Positions 1 to 5,674 of a DNA stretch of 15,789 nt are shown here, in pieces. The stretch spans positions 1 through 15,789 of the forward strand of contig JACQGW010000006.1 in assembly GCA_016199325.1 (NCBI GenBank), in the 5' to 3' direction. The position numbers were made by a program, and so were the translations under genes. The notes beneath the pieces were generated by a model. That model worked only from the letters and a program-made list of their open reading frames with translations, searched no databases and had not been told where the DNA came from. Source of the stretch: Chloroflexota bacterium (GTDB taxonomy: Bacteria > Chloroflexota > Dehalococcoidia > JACQGW01). How positions within the stretch are numbered: position 1 is the first letter of the stretch; every line of letters begins with the position of its first letter.

Positions 1-614
1 CCGGTGTGCGCGTCGAGCGCGGCGGTGGGTTCGTCGCACACGACGAGCTGCGGCCCGTGCACCAGCGCCCGCGCGATGGCGACGCGCTGCTGCTGGCCGC
101 CGGAGAGCTTCTCGGGATAGGCGTTCCGCTTGTGGGCAAGGCCCACCTTGCGGAGCAGCTCCATTCCCAGCTCGTCGGCGTCCGCCTTCGGCAGCTTGAG
201 GACCTTCATCGGCCCGAGGGTGATGTTCTCCAGCGCGGTCAGGTGCGGAAAGAGGTTGAACCGCTGGAAGACCATGCCGACCCCGGCCCGGACGCGGGCC
301 AGCTCACGATCGCTCATCTCGACGTAGCGGCCGTTGACCACTTTTTCGCCGACCAGCTCGCCGTCGATGAAGACGTGCCCCTGGTGGGGCTTCTCAAGAT
401 GGTTGATGCAGCGAAGCAGCGTCGTCTTGCCGGAGCCGCTGGGTCCGATGATGGTCAGCTTCTCGCCGACCGGCACCTCCACGTGGATCCCTTTGAGGAC
501 CTCCAGGTCGCCGAATCGCTTGTGTAGGTCGACAATCTTCACGAGGATAGGGCGGTCCGACGCTGGCGTCGGACCGCCCCTGTTGCCGGTCGCGGTGACG
601 GGCGATTGGGTCAT
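1..614 (-). CDS. Amino-acid-type ABC transporter ATP-binding protein, partial (C-terminus beyond left edge)
   Basis: This is the ATPase subunit of an importer, acting at the inner face of the membrane; 204 codons lie in the window. Walker A GPSGSGKT is at residues 57-64, the Q-loop glutamine at 117 ([11 protein letters not shown]), the signature [15 protein letters not shown] at 170-184, and Walker B LVVCDEP at 190-196. The body matches the GlnQ/HisP polar amino-acid group. The end visible here, [11 protein letters not shown], is closer to the LolD/MacB style than the usual DEPTSALDPE. The ATG at 614 has an SD-like AAGGGG five bases upstream and gives a 24-residue extension. GlnQ proteins usually start near residue 25, where GTG 542 ([11 protein letters not shown]) has no SD, so 614 is preferred. 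It lies 48 bp downstream of the binding-protein gene. No permease gene lies between them; one may lie beyond the left edge. Confidence 0.9.
   Translation of the reverse strand, partial: MTQSPVTATGNRGGPTPASDRPILVKIVDLHKRFGDLEVLKGIHVEVPVGEKLTIIGPSGSGKTTLLRCINHLEKPHQGHVFIDGELVGEKVVNGRYVEMSDRELARVRAGVGMVFQRFNLFPHLTALENITLGPMKVLKLPKADADELGMELLRKVGLAHKRNAYPEKLSGGQQQRVAIARALVHGPQLVVCDEPTAALDAHT
550..579 (-). other. Perfect 14-bp inverted repeat in the ATPase N-terminal extension
   Basis: Positions 550-563 are the exact reverse complement of 566-579, with two bases between. It lies inside the first 24 codons of the ATPase frame if ATG 614 is used, and just upstream of GTG 542 if that start is used. 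No T-run follows in the transcript direction, so it is not a textbook terminator. It could slow ribosomes, stabilise the binding-protein mRNA 3' end or bind a protein. Confidence 0.6.
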
Positions 615-626
615 GGGCACCCCTTC

Positions 627-653
627 TTCCCCGCCAGGGAGCCCGGCGGGGAA
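627..653 (-). promoter_or_regulatory. Intercistronic stem-loop between binding protein and ATPase
   Basis: A 9-bp GC-rich stem (627-635 with 645-653) encloses a 9-nt loop. It starts ten bases after the binding-protein stop codon and ends directly before the SD-like AAGGGG of the ATPase. Stem-loops here are known in ABC operons to protect the binding-protein mRNA and give it higher output than the ATPase or permease. That role is inferred from position; the pairing is visible. Confidence 0.55.
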
Positions 654-662
654 ACAGTCCCT

Positions 663-1739
663 CTACTTGAACTGGTCCGAGTAATCCTTGAAGCCGTCCT
701 TGCAGCGGTCGATGATGACGCCCTTCTCGTCCCGGTCAACGCCCAGGCGTGGGTTCGGATCGGGCGGCTGCAAGTACGAGGGATCGGCCGAGCCGTACTT
801 GATCAGCAGCTCCTTGTTGTAGCCCTTCTCCCAGATCCACTTGATGCCGCGGTTGACCGCGTGGAACAGATCCCGGTTGCCCTCGTTCATGCCCATGACG
901 GCGTGGTTGCGGCCGGTGAGCACCGGGAAGTCCTTGTTTGGCTTCATGGAAGGCGCTTCCAGGCCCCAGTCGGGGTTCTTCTGGATCAGGTAGGAGACGA
1001 CGAGGCCGTCGAGCACGGCCGTGTCGAGCCGGCCGGCGACGATGTCCCGGATGACGGCGTCCGAGGTGTCGTAGAGCTTCACCTCTTCTTTGAGGTCCGG
1101 GACCTTCTTCATCTCAGGGACGACGGTGAAGCCGGTGACGGTGCCGAAGGACTTGCCCTTCAGCGTCTCGACGGAGTTGATCCCGGCGCCTTTCTTCTGA
1201 ACGAGGAACCGGCTGGTGTAGTAGATGGCGTCGGTGACGCACATGACCTCTGCCCGCGCCTTCGTCCAGCCCATGCTGCCGAGCATCACGTCGGTCCGCC
1301 CGGTCTTTACCGACTCGATGGTCGCTGACCATTCCATCAGCGAGGGCTTCGCCTTCAGCCCGAGCCGTTCGGCGATCATGCCGATGACTTCGCCGTCGAT
1401 GCCGATGATCTTGTCGGCCTGCACGCCGGTCATCGGCATGTCGCCGTTCATGGCAATGGTGAGAAAGCCGGGGTTGACGGTCTTGATCTGGATCTTGGCA
1501 GCCGGCGCAGCCGTGGGCTGCGCAGCGGGCGCTGCCGCTGCCTTCGTCGGCTGGGCGGCCGGTGCGGTCGTCGGCTTGGGCGGCGCGGCCGTCGGGCTGG
1601 GCGCGGCAGCCGGCGCGCACGCCTGAAGCAGCCCGAGCGCCCCGGCGCCGAGACCGACGGCCAGAGCCCGCCTCAGCAGACCCCGCCGCGAAAGCGATTG
1701 TCCGGTCAAACGATCGAGAGAACCTGTCTTATTCGACAC
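663..1739 (-). CDS. ABC transporter substrate-binding lipoprotein, SBP_bac_3 (polar amino acid) type
   Basis: An extracytoplasmic solute receptor of 358 aa that would deliver ligand to the transporter using the ATPase downstream. GTG 1739 is chosen because GGAAGGA lies eight bases upstream; ATG 1778 has no SD. The N-terminus carries a twin-arginine-like SRRGLLRRA, a hydrophobic stretch and a lipobox-like LLQAC, where the Gln is unusual. An Ala/Pro/Thr-rich spacer of about 40 residues follows, typical of Chloroflexota lipoproteins. The folded part shows family 3 traits: GIDGEVIGMIAERLG, then SVKTGRTDVMLGSMGWT, ETLKGKSFGTVTGF, and IVAGRLDTAVLDG. The ligand cannot be read from sequence. Its neighbours (enolase-superfamily and OCD-family enzymes upstream) suggest an amino or imino acid. 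A 365-bp repeat-rich gap separates it from those enzymes, so it may have its own promoter. Confidence 0.88.
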   Translation of the reverse strand: MSNKTGSLDRLTGQSLSRRGLLRRALAVGLGAGALGLLQACAPAAAPSPTAAPPKPTTAPAAQPTKAAAAPAAQPTAAPAAKIQIKTVNPGFLTIAMNGDMPMTGVQADKIIGIDGEVIGMIAERLGLKAKPSLMEWSATIESVKTGRTDVMLGSMGWTKARAEVMCVTDAIYYTSRFLVQKKGAGINSVETLKGKSFGTVTGFTVVPEMKKVPDLKEEVKLYDTSDAVIRDIVAGRLDTAVLDGLVVSYLIQKNPDWGLEAPSMKPNKDFPVLTGRNHAVMGMNEGNRDLFHAVNRGIKWIWEKGYNKELLIKYGSADPSYLQPPDPNPRLGVDRDEKGVIIDRCKDGFKDYSDQFK

Positions 1740-1784
1740 GCAAGCTTTCCTTCCCAGAATTTCAACGTTGACGCGCATAGGCCC

Positions 1785-1813
1785 ACATTCCGTGGCCGCT
1801 TGTGGTGCGTCAA
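1785..1813 (-). promoter_or_regulatory. Weak candidate promoter for the binding-protein gene
   Basis: On the minus strand TTGACG (1808-1813) is followed after 17 bases by GAATGT (1785-1790), which would start RNA near 1778, about 40 bases before GTG 1739. The -35 is good and the -10 poor. The TTGAC motif overlaps the outer edge of the adjacent palindromic element, and the second copy has TTGACA at the same edge. Confidence 0.25.
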
Positions 1814-1914
1814 GCGTGATGTGATGGGTTCGGAGTTGGCGCATCAGCGCCTGGTCCTCGACCGTCCCGAGGACCGGGCGCTGATGCGCCAACTCCGAAC
1901 CCATCAGTTCAGCA
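1809..1914. repeat. Long palindromic element, copy A
   Basis: Positions 1822-1860 pair with 1868-1906 as a continuous 39-bp stem with one T.G wobble (1852.1876) and a 7-nt loop (1861-1867). Similarity to copy B at 11537-11637 runs beyond the stem: both have TCAA(A/G)CGTGATGTGA on the left and TCAGTTCAGC on the right. It lies upstream of the binding-protein gene and downstream of the enolase-family gene, so it may be a REP/MITE-like element or a bidirectional terminator. No T-run flanks it. With the heptamer array below it fills the gene-free stretch 1740-2104. Confidence 0.9.
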
Positions 1915-1988
1915 ATTCTCCGTGCAGCGGCCACTTGATCGCTCAGATACAGTAGCGGCGCCTGATCACGCTGTCAACGGCCCCTTTT

Positions 1989-2102
1989 CAGCCGTCAGCC
2001 GTCAGCCGTCAGCCGTCAGCAATGAAAGGCTGGCCCGATCGCTGAAACCTGATCGCTGACTGCTGACCGCTGATGGCTGACCGCCGACTGCTGACCGCTG
2101 AC
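1989..2102. repeat. Inverted heptamer array 1 (CAGCCGT / GCTGACN)
   Basis: 4.6 perfect tandem units of CAGCCGT (1989-2020) are followed by a spacer and then about nine degenerate heptamers of form N-GCTGA-N (2040-2102) in opposite orientation. The GTCAGC cores can pair across the array as a long imperfect hairpin. It ends two bases before the stop codon of the enolase-family gene (TGA complement at 2105-2107), so it would form the 3' end of that transcript. Heptameric tandem repeats (STRRs) are known from cyanobacteria; any relation is unknown. Confidence 0.85.
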
Positions 2103-2104
2103 TC

Positions 2105-3250
2105 TCAGGCCCTGGCCGGTGCAGGGAGATAGCCCCCAGAGCGGTACAGGTCAGCGTAGTGAACGAGCTTCACTTCGTTCAGCGTCACGCCGAGGCCTGG
2201 CCCCATCGGCACCGGCAGCGTGCCGTTGACGTGCGTGCGCAGGTCTTCGTTGATGATGTCGTCCGAGATCATCAACGCCGACGACTGGTTCCCCAGACAG
2301 AGATTCGGGATCGTCGCACAGACCTGGAGGGCCGCCGCCGCGCTGATCCCTGCTTCGACGCCGACGTGTCGGCAGACGATGGCATTCGCGTTCTCGATCA
2401 TCGCGGCCGTCTTCTTCATCGGCAACAGCCCGCCTGTCCGGCACGGCTCCGTGCAGACGTAGTCGGCCGCGCCGGCACGGAGCGCCCGCTGGATGTCCCA
2501 CTGAAGGTGCGCCCCCTGGTCGATGCAGATCGGCACGCCCGTCGTCTGTCGGACGAAGGCCAGGCCATCCAGATCGTGCTTCTCGACCGGCTGCTCCATG
2601 AAGTCGATGCCGTAGGGCTTGAGCTCCTCGATCCGCTGGACCGCCTCGGCCGGTGTCCAGGCTTCGTTGGCGTCGATGCGGAGCCTGGCGTCGGGCCCGA
2701 TGGCCTCCCGAATGCGGCGCACCATCTCCAGGTCGAGCTTCGGCGCCTTGCCGATCTTGACGTAGATGACGGAGAAGCCGGCCTCGACGGCCGCTCTGGC
2801 ATCGGCGACCATCTCGTCCACGGCTTTCCGCTGGATCCAGCGGAAGTTGTCGACCCGGTCGCGGACGGCACCGCCCATCAGCTTGTGGATCGGCAGCCCG
2901 GCCGCCTTGCCGATGATGTCCCAGCAGGCCGTTTCGAGCGTGGCGACGCCGAGATTGGCGTAGCTCCGGAAAAACTGCCAGCGCGTCGACTCGAAGACAC
3001 GGCCGACGAACGCCTCGACGGCAAAGGGATCGTGGCCGATGAGGAAGTCCCTGGCCAGCTTCTTGATCAGCAGCTCGACCCCGTCGGGATGGACGGTGCT
3101 TACCGCCTCGCCCAGGCCAACCAGCCCCTCGTCCGTCTGGACCTGGACGACGACGTTCGTGACGGCGTAGTCGGTCCCAATGGTGGGCATCTCGACCCGC
3201 TCGACTAGCGGGATGGCGACAATGGTCGTCTTGACGTCGACAACGCGCAT
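2105..3250 (-). CDS. Mandelate racemase/muconate lactonizing enzyme family protein (enolase superfamily)
   Basis: A 381-aa metal-dependent enzyme that would abstract an alpha proton from a carboxylate (racemase, epimerase or dehydratase). ATG 3250 has AGGAG five bases upstream, so the in-frame 15-residue extension is rejected. The capping domain is about residues 1-130, the barrel 130-365. The usual KxK is YVK with Lys165. Predicted Mg2+ ligands are Asp193 (RIDANEAW), Glu219 (FMEQP) and Asp244 (ICIDQ, where the usual DE is DQ). Glu268 (CTEPCRTGG) and His295 (IVCRHVG) sit where mandelate racemase has its Asp-His dyad. The upstream gene, 101 bp away, is an OCD-family reductase. That pairing is known for cis-3-hydroxy-L-proline dehydratase with delta1-pyrroline-2-carboxylate reductase; the substrate here is inferred. 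Two small dyads (3264-3275, 3283-3296) lie in its leader. Confidence 0.87.
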   Translation of the reverse strand: MRVVDVKTTIVAIPLVERVEMPTIGTDYAVTNVVVQVQTDEGLVGLGEAVSTVHPDGVELLIKKLARDFLIGHDPFAVEAFVGRVFESTRWQFFRSYANLGVATLETACWDIIGKAAGLPIHKLMGGAVRDRVDNFRWIQRKAVDEMVADARAAVEAGFSVIYVKIGKAPKLDLEMVRRIREAIGPDARLRIDANEAWTPAEAVQRIEELKPYGIDFMEQPVEKHDLDGLAFVRQTTGVPICIDQGAHLQWDIQRALRAGAADYVCTEPCRTGGLLPMKKTAAMIENANAIVCRHVGVEAGISAAAALQVCATIPNLCLGNQSSALMISDDIINEDLRTHVNGTLPVPMGPGLGVTLNEVKLVHYADLYRSGGYLPAPARA

Positions 3251-3351
3251 AGCTTCTCCTTTCGCCCGTCCGGGCAATGGCAGATGGCTCGCCATCGAGC
3301 GCGATCCAGCGTAGACAGTTGCGCCGGCCCTGTCAAGCGCGCGACGGACGA

Positions 3352-4320
3352 CTACAAGCGAATCTCGGTGCCCATCCCGAGATTGAGCGCCTTCTGGACC
3401 ACCAGGTGGGCCGCCGCGACGTCCTGGATGCCGACGCCGAGCGACTTGTAAATGGTGACCTCGTCGGGGCTCGTCCGGCCCGGCTTCGTCCCGGCGACGA
3501 CCTCGCCGATCTCGCCGGCGACGTGCTCGATGGTGATCCGGCCTTCCTGGACCGGGATCATGATGTCGCCGGCCTCCTTGTGGACGGCCTCCATCGAATC
3601 CACGAAGACCGTCGCCAGGGCGATGGCGTCGCTATCGATCTCCCGGCTGTCGAGGCTGAAGCTGCCGACGCCGTTGACGTGGGCGCCCGGTTTCAGCCAC
3701 TTGCCCTCGACGATCGGGGTCTTCGCCAGGCTCGTCGTACAGATGAGGTCGGCGCCGCGGACGGCCTGCTCCGCGGTGTCGCAGACGGCTACCGGCACGC
3801 CGTGCTCGGCCTCCATCTCGGCTTTGTACCGTTCGCTCGACGCACGGGTCCGCGAGTAGACCCGGACCTGCTCGATGGGACGAACGGCCTTCATCGCCCA
3901 GAGGTGCGTTCGGCCCTGCAGGCCGGCGCCGAGGATCGCCAGGACGTGGGCATCCTCACGCGCCAGGTGTCTGGTCGCCATGGCCGAGGCAGCAGCCGTC
4001 CGAACGGCGGTGATGTAGACCGAATCCATCGCCGCGAGGAGACCGGTCGGCGCGTCGAACATGAGGACGAGCCCCGCGCTCAGCGGGCGCCCCTCCTCCG
4101 AGCGGCTCCTGAACGAGAGCTTCATCCCCATCACGTCGGTATCCGTGAGGATCGCGGGCATCAATGCGAGGCCGCGCCCGCGCTCGGGGTTCCTGACGCC
4201 GGTGCGGACGGGCATGATGACCTGGCCGCGGGAGAACTCGACGTGGACGCGCTCGAGGGCCGCGATGCAGTCCTCCATGGTGAGGAGATCCCGAAGCTCC
4301 TCCCGCGAGATGATGAGCAC
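3352..4320 (-). CDS. Ornithine cyclodeaminase/mu-crystallin family protein, probable imino-acid (delta1-pyrroline-2-carboxylate) reductase
   Basis: A 322-aa NAD(P)-dependent cytosolic enzyme of normal family length. GTG 4320 is well supported by GGAGG six bases upstream. The dinucleotide-binding motif is GAGLQGRTH at 131-139. Family residues include Lys67 (MGMKLSF), the ITAVRTAAASAMA segment at 103-115 with Arg107, and Asp224 in the SLDSREID region, where ornithine cyclodeaminase has its catalytic Asp. The family includes ornithine cyclodeaminase, alanine dehydrogenase, ketimine reductase and delta1-pyrroline-2-carboxylate reductase. An enolase-superfamily gene in the same unit favours the last: reduction of a cyclic imine to L-proline. 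It is the first gene after a recognisable promoter. True ornithine cyclodeaminase or an opine-type enzyme remain possible. Confidence 0.88.
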   Translation of the reverse strand: MLIISREELRDLLTMEDCIAALERVHVEFSRGQVIMPVRTGVRNPERGRGLALMPAILTDTDVMGMKLSFRSRSEEGRPLSAGLVLMFDAPTGLLAAMDSVYITAVRTAAASAMATRHLAREDAHVLAILGAGLQGRTHLWAMKAVRPIEQVRVYSRTRASSERYKAEMEAEHGVPVAVCDTAEQAVRGADLICTTSLAKTPIVEGKWLKPGAHVNGVGSFSLDSREIDSDAIALATVFVDSMEAVHKEAGDIMIPVQEGRITIEHVAGEIGEVVAGTKPGRTSPDEVTIYKSLGVGIQDVAAAHLVVQKALNLGMGTEIRL

Positions 4321-4378
4321 GTTCTACCTCCTTGTGCTGTGGATGAGATCACGGTATCGAGGCTGAGTGGATGCTGCA

Positions 4379-4408
4379 ACTGTAGGCGGCGGTACCCTCG
4401 CTTGTCAA
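4379..4408 (-). promoter_or_regulatory. Sigma70-type promoter for the OCD-family/enolase-family unit
   Basis: On the minus strand a perfect -35 TTGACA (4403-4408) and a -10 TACAGT (4379-4384, four of six consensus bases) are 18 bases apart. Transcription would start near 4372, about 50 bases upstream of GTG 4320 and its GGAGG. Confidence 0.6.
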
Positions 4409-4493
4409 GCGGCCGGGGCCGCTGTGGGCTGTGCCGGTGTCTTGCGGAAAGCAAGGGACGAGCCTGATTGGTCTGAGAGCGTGTTCCCCGCGC

Positions 4494-4522
4494 TTGTGCC
4501 TGCAACCCACCAGGCGTACACT
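4494..4522 (+). promoter_or_regulatory. Candidate promoter giving a leaderless mRNA
   Basis: TTGTGC (4494-4499) and TACACT (4517-4522) are separated by 17 bases. The -10-like box ends seven bases before GTG 4530, so transcription would begin at or next to the start codon. This agrees with the lack of an SD before GTG 4530. The -35 is weak. Confidence 0.35.
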
Positions 4523-4529
4523 GCCACTC

Positions 4530-5078
4530 GTGCCAGATGCACTCTGGGCCGTGGTGCTGGCGGCCGCCGCCCTGCCGCTGTTGCTCGTGCTGTCCTTGCG
4601 CCGCACGACGCAGAGTCGCGCCCTGGAGGGCCTGCCGAAGCTGCCGGGCGAGCGCGTCCTGTTCGAAGGGTTCGGCGGGCGGCTGGAGATGCGACTGCCG
4701 GCTGAGCGCTCCTTTCGTCCCTGGCTGCTGATCAGGGTGACCGGCGATCGCCTCATCCTGGCCCAGCGGCTGCCACTGATCGATCGCTACCTGCCCGAGT
4801 GCATCGTCGACCTCTCCCACCGCGACCCACTGGGCGGTCCCCAGGGCCTGGCGTGGCGCGCCTCGCCCACCGCGCCGCTGTACGTGCGGGCGCGGCGCAA
4901 GGACATTCGCCACGAGGGCGATACGCTGCTGATCGACCCGATCCCGTGGCCTGGCGTGCCGCGGGCACTGAGCCTGACGCTGCGCCTGAAGACGCCGCAC
5001 GCCGAGGCGGTGCTGGCCGCCATCCGCGACGTGGCCACGGAAAACGGGCCTACGCCACTCCAGCCGCCCGGGGACTGA
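4530..5078 (+). CDS. Membrane-anchored protein of unknown function, possibly PH-like domain
   Basis: I do not recognise the family. From GTG 4530 it is 182 aa: one N-terminal transmembrane helix (about residues 4-24, ALWAVVLAAAALPLLLVLSL), then a basic segment (RRTTQSR) and a soluble domain of about 150 residues on the basic, probably cytoplasmic, side. The stretch GERVLFEGFGGRLEM followed by LLIRVTGDRLILAQR resembles the strand pattern of bacterial PH-like domains; this is a weak resemblance. An upstream in-frame GTG at 4431 is rejected because the added residues are low-complexity and overlap the promoter zone. No SD precedes 4530, but a -10-like box seven bases upstream suggests leaderless translation. 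It is divergent from the OCD-family gene, and no gene overlaps it on either side. Confidence 0.6.
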   Translation: MPDALWAVVLAAAALPLLLVLSLRRTTQSRALEGLPKLPGERVLFEGFGGRLEMRLPAERSFRPWLLIRVTGDRLILAQRLPLIDRYLPECIVDLSHRDPLGGPQGLAWRASPTAPLYVRARRKDIRHEGDTLLIDPIPWPGVPRALSLTLRLKTPHAEAVLAAIRDVATENGPTPLQPPGD

Positions 5079-5102
5079 GCGCGCCGCTCTTGCCTGCCGC
5101 GC

Positions 5103-5235
5103 CTCCCTTGCGGTGTGCATGCGGATGCACGTCCCAAGGGAGAATGCGCTCCAGACTGCCCGTCTACGAAGACGGTTGGGAACTCCTGGACCCGACCGAG
5201 GGCGGACTGAGGAAAGCGCGCTTTCCTGATCCGCC
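5103..5235 (+). other. Run of three stem-loops between 4530-5078 and the 81-aa gene
   Basis: Three foldable units follow one another. The first pairs 5103-5110 with 5135-5142 around an inner stem 5115-5120/5125-5130 with loop GCGG. The second is CCGTCT/AGACGG (5160-5165, 5170-5175), which can be capped by TCCAG/CTGGA outside it. The third is the 18-base palindrome 5210-5227 flanked by GGCGGA/TCCGCC (5201-5206, 5230-5235). It ends 20 bases before the next promoter. It may be the 3' end and terminator of the upstream transcript or a small structured RNA; no known RNA family was recognised. Confidence 0.4.
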
Positions 5236-5242
5236 AAGCTAG
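5144..5242 (+). CDS. Possible 32-codon microprotein inside the structured region
   Basis: ATG 5144 to TAG 5242 reads as a 32-residue peptide beginning MRSRLPVYEDGWELL and ending ARFPDPPS. Its composition looks protein-like (acidic and aromatic residues, few low-complexity runs). AAGGGAG lies just upstream but only one or two bases from the ATG, too close for a good SD. The same bases form two of the stem-loops listed for 5103-5235, so one reading may be accidental. No family is recognised. Confidence 0.2.
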   Translation: MRSRLPVYEDGWELLDPTEGGLRKARFPDPPS

Positions 5243-5255
5243 CTTGCATACTCGC

Positions 5256-5284
5256 TTGACAGCACAGCGGAGCAGCAGTAGACT
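5256..5284 (+). promoter_or_regulatory. Sigma70-type promoter for the 81-aa protein/UbiB-family genes
   Basis: A perfect -35 TTGACA (5256-5261) and a -10 TAGACT (5279-5284) are 17 bases apart, predicting a start near 5291 and a leader of about 48 bases before ATG 5339. Confidence 0.65.
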
Positions 5285-5338
5285 CGATAGGGCACCGATG
5301 TTATGTCTGCTCAGGTGCGGTGCCAACAAGGAGGTCCC

Positions 5339-5584
5339 ATGGAGACTCCGGAGACTCAGGCAAGCCGGGAGGCCGGCTATCGGCCAATCGAGTTCGAAGC
5401 GCGGCCGGGAGAAACGTTCAACGTCCTGCGGCTCAACCTGCCGGTTCCTCGCCGGTTCTTTTCCCAGCGCACGAGTGACCATCTCCGCGCCGCCCTCCAC
5501 GAGCTGAGGCTGGCAGCCAAGAGTCTGGTCGACGAACAGCTCGACCGCGTCGAGCGCATGCGCCGCCGGACGGGCAGCGAGTGA
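5339..5584 (+). CDS. Small hypothetical protein, 81 aa, upstream of UbiB-family kinase
   Basis: I do not recognise this protein. ATG 5339 follows AAGGAGG with a four-base spacer, a strong SD, so the 12-residue longer form from 5303 is rejected. Residues 1-35 are polar and probably flexible. The centre reads NVLRLNLPVPRRFFSQ, and residues 44-78 (SDHLRAALHELRLAAKSL and on to RVERMRRR) should form one long amphipathic helix that could bind a membrane or a partner. There is no signal peptide or transmembrane helix. It follows a clear promoter, and the UbiB-family gene comes 90 bp later on the same strand with no evident promoter of its own, so the two are probably co-transcribed. Their functions may be linked, but nothing in the sequence proves it. 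Confidence 0.7.
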   Translation: METPETQASREAGYRPIEFEARPGETFNVLRLNLPVPRRFFSQRTSDHLRAALHELRLAAKSLVDEQLDRVERMRRRTGSE

Positions 5585-5656
5585 TGAGTGATGAGTGATG
5601 AGTGATGAGTTGGAGGTGCTCGTGACTCATCACTCATTACTCATCACTCATCACTC
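5579..5656. repeat. Inverted heptamer array 2 (GAGTGAT / ATCACTC)
   Basis: 4.6 perfect tandem units of GAGTGAT (5579-5610), an 11-base spacer (5611-5621), then five units of ATCACTC (5622-5656; the first is GTGACTC and the third ATTACTC). The arms are reverse complements and can form a hairpin of roughly 30 bp. The first unit overlaps the stop codon (5582-5584) of the 81-aa gene, and the last ends 18 bases before the UbiB-family start. It may attenuate, process or stabilise the message between the two genes. Confidence 0.88.
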
Positions 5657-5674
5657 GTTCGCGCGGGTGACCGA

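Noticed and set aside
1740..1934. N-terminal extension of the binding protein to 1778 or 1934
   Set aside because: The longer form reads through palindrome A and places residues before a normal lipoprotein signal; GTG 1739 has the only good SD.
1989..2102. CRISPR-like array
   Set aside because: The unit is 7 bp with no unique spacers of constant length, and the second half is inverted; no cas gene is present.
3277..4467. A 396-codon plus-strand frame opposite the OCD-family gene
   Set aside because: The minus-strand OCD-family gene has SD, promoter and conserved residues; the plus frame has none.
4431..4529. Longer N-terminus for the membrane-anchored unknown protein (GTG 4431)
   Set aside because: The added 33 residues look non-coding, place 32 hydrophilic residues before the anchor, and overlap promoter-like sequence.
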